Positions 62,979 to 64,000 of a DNA stretch of 64,000 bases are shown in pieces (position 1 is the first letter of the stretch; each line of letters starts with the position of its first letter). Under the pieces are notes generated by a model. The model saw only the letters and a list, made by a program, of their open reading frames with translations, did not search any database and was not told the DNA's origin. The stretch is from the NCBI GenBank assembly GCA_964521285.1, contig CAZFQS010000015.1, positions 25,678-89,677 on the forward strand. Reading direction: 5' to 3'. Made by a program: the position numbers and the translations under genes. Origin of the DNA: G020354785 sp964521285. GTDB taxonomy: Bacteria; Bacteroidota; Bacteroidia; Bacteroidales; UBA10428.

Positions 62979-63560
62979 ATGAAAAAGATATTCTTAATAT
63001 TTTTGGGAATTTACTTTCTGCTCGGATTAAAAGCCCAGGAAGAGACTGAAATTCGGACTCTTTTCGGCGAAGGACAAATAAAGATTTCAGGATTTGGGGG
63101 CCCGTTCATGAACTTCAGTTTAATAGACGACAAATTTGCCCACCTCATGGGAGGAGGAGGCGGAATATTAATCAATGATTTCTTTTTTGGCGGTTACGGA
63201 ATCGGACTTACCAATAGTATTGAATTTCAAGGTACTCCAAACGAACTCGGTTTTGGGCACGGAGGATTTTGGCTTGGTTACAATTTTTTATCAAAGAGGT
63301 TAATTCACCCTTCATTTCATATGCAACTGGGATGGGGTAAAATTTCTGAACGACTGCCTTCCGGCGGCCCTCTTGACAAGGGTGATAATGTATTTGTAAT
63401 TATCCCAACTTTAGAATTGGAAATGAATATTACAAAATACTTCAAAATTAGCGCCGGAGGTAATTATCGATTTGTTTCATTTGTTGATGATGAAAATTAT
63501 TCGGAATCTGATTTCATGAGTCCGGGAGTTTTCCTGGCATTTAAATTCGGATGGTTTTAA
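62979..63560 (+). CDS. Putative outer membrane or secreted beta-barrel protein, unknown function
   Basis: This 193-residue protein has a signal peptide (about 1-19, ending GLKAQ). The mature protein is glycine- and aromatic-rich with strands such as KISGFGGPFMNFSLI, the glycine run MGGGGGILI and GHGGFWLGYNFL, ending in FKFGWF. This is the general pattern of small outer-membrane barrel proteins. I do not recognise a family. It is followed by a strong terminator. Confidence 0.72.
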   Translation: MKKIFLIFLGIYFLLGLKAQEETEIRTLFGEGQIKISGFGGPFMNFSLIDDKFAHLMGGGGGILINDFFFGGYGIGLTNSIEFQGTPNELGFGHGGFWLGYNFLSKRLIHPSFHMQLGWGKISERLPSGGPLDKGDNVFVIIPTLELEMNITKYFKISAGGNYRFVSFVDDENYSESDFMSPGVFLAFKFGWF

Positions 63561-63580
63561 TTTAAAAATTAACTTCCTTT

Positions 63581-63617
63581 AAATAGCGCTGCAAGAAATT
63601 ACAGCGCTATTTTTTTA
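63581..63617 (+). terminator. Rho-independent terminator
   Basis: An 11-bp perfect stem (AAATAGCGCTG, loop of ten bases, CAGCGCTATTT) is followed by a T run. It lies 20 bases after the stop of the small barrel gene. Confidence 0.9.
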
Positions 63618-63710
63618 TAAGAATATCAAAAATTTAGCCGTAATTTCCTTTATATTTATCAAAATTTTTATTATTCTCATAATTTAATTTATTTAAGATT
63701 ATGAACCGAG

Positions 63711-63839
63711 CATGAAAAATTTAAATCATATTTTCAAAAACAGGCATGATTTAAATTTTTTATGCGAGAACGAGCGTAGCGAGTGGTTACATACGTTCTC
63801 AAATTTTTAATTAATTTAATATTAAGTAATTAAAAATTT
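63711..63839. repeat. Triple stem-loop element upstream of DUF2723 gene
   Basis: Three consecutive inverted repeats. The first has 19-base arms 63711-63729 and 63746-63764, with one mismatch. The second has GAGAACG at 63766-63772 and CGTTCTC at 63794-63800, around a loop containing GAGCGTAGCGAG. The third has 13-base perfect arms AAATTTTTAATTA 63801-63813 and TAATTAAAAATTT 63827-63839. The element ends eight bases before the next ATG. It could be a REP/MITE-like insertion or a structured leader. Confidence 0.7.
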
Positions 63840-63846
63840 TAATCGT

Positions 63847-64000
63847 ATGAAAAATTATAGACTTCTCAATAATCTAACAGGTTGGATTGTATTTTTAATT
63901 GCAGCGGTAGTGTACCTGTCAACAATTGAACCTACTACAAGTCTGTGGGATTGCGGTGAATTTATAGCTTCAGCCTACAAATTAGAGGTAGGACATCCTC
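63847..64000 (+). CDS. DUF2723 family membrane protein (partial, N-terminus only)
   Basis: The first 51 codons are present before the window ends. MKNYRLLNNLTGWIVFLIAA is followed by VVYLSTIEPTTSLWDCGEFI and ASAYKLEVGHP, which is the N-terminal signature of DUF2723 proteins. These are large membrane proteins, probably glycosyltransferases of the GT-C type related to TMEM260, common in Bacteroidota. The ATG at 63847 directly follows the triple-hairpin element. Confidence 0.88.
   Translation, partial: MKNYRLLNNLTGWIVFLIAAVVYLSTIEPTTSLWDCGEFIASAYKLEVGHP

Noticed and set aside
63712..63810. 32-codon open frame inside the triple-hairpin element
   Set aside because: It is produced by the inverted repeats; the translated middle part (ENERSEW) reads straight from the GAGCGTAGCGAG repeat core. 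No ribosome-binding or family evidence.

Overview
The window is AT-rich DNA from a member of the Bacteroidota, probably an uncultured relative of the Bacteroidales or Marinilabiliales; the order is not certain. Evidence for the phylum is a SusC/SusD pair with FecR and ECF-sigma regulators, type IX secretion (T9SS) parts and cargo (PorZ, PorP/SprF, type A and type B sorting domains), DUF3098 next to ftsX, a DUF2723 protein, and several promoters with the phylum-typical -7 element TAnnTTTG. A run of exactly 100 N (46836-46935) shows that this is a scaffold, and two genes are cut by it. No rRNA, CRISPR array, prophage or insertion sequence was seen. The only RNA gene found is tRNA-Gln(TTG).

Layout. 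1-3000 (minus): TetR regulator, LolA-like periplasmic protein and two FtsX-type permeases, with two TetR operators upstream. 3279-5852 (plus): ECF sigma factor, membrane anti-sigma protein and outer-membrane barrel. 5938-13933 (plus): a reduced ThiF/MoeB-like protein, a hybrid histidine kinase, an AsmA-like giant, a second histidine kinase and rnpA. 14131-17214 (minus): secreted CBM9-like protein with a T9SS tail, then a sodium:solute symporter. 17637-24651: a carbamoyltransferase/DUF5989/SxtJ cassette bracketed by two convergent paralogous SGNH-hydrolase/TPR membrane proteins. 24863-32476 (minus): ECF sigma, FecR, SusC, SusD and a small lipoprotein, an uptake locus of unknown substrate. 32586-41895: carB divergent from argR-argG-argH, followed by a degenerate glutamate-5-kinase paralogue, proB and proA. 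42131-43480: citrate synthase. 43539-46835: lipoprotein, T9SS type B cargo and PorP/SprF. 46936-50073 (minus): SDR, epimerase and CPBP protease overlapping head to tail, and a DUF2797 protein. 50359-52967: PspC, PadR and a second PspC protein under an apparent PadR operator. 53041-57770: tRNA-Gln, then recO, porZ, rdgB and a tandem universal stress protein on minus. 58054-62847 (plus): ilvE, ftsX, DUF3098, uppP, truB and queA. 62979-64000: a small outer-membrane-type protein, a triple-hairpin element and the start of a DUF2723 protein.

How the parts fit. Most of the window is core metabolism and envelope work. Four genes belong to or use the T9SS. Two sigma/anti-sigma pairs point to extracytoplasmic signalling. 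The arginine/proline cluster has a convincing ArgR-controlled promoter. The most promising less-described items are the carbamoyltransferase cassette with duplicated SGNH/TPR proteins, the kinase-dead-looking proB paralogue, the period-7 and period-8 repeat patches at two gene starts, and the three-stem element before the DUF2723 gene.
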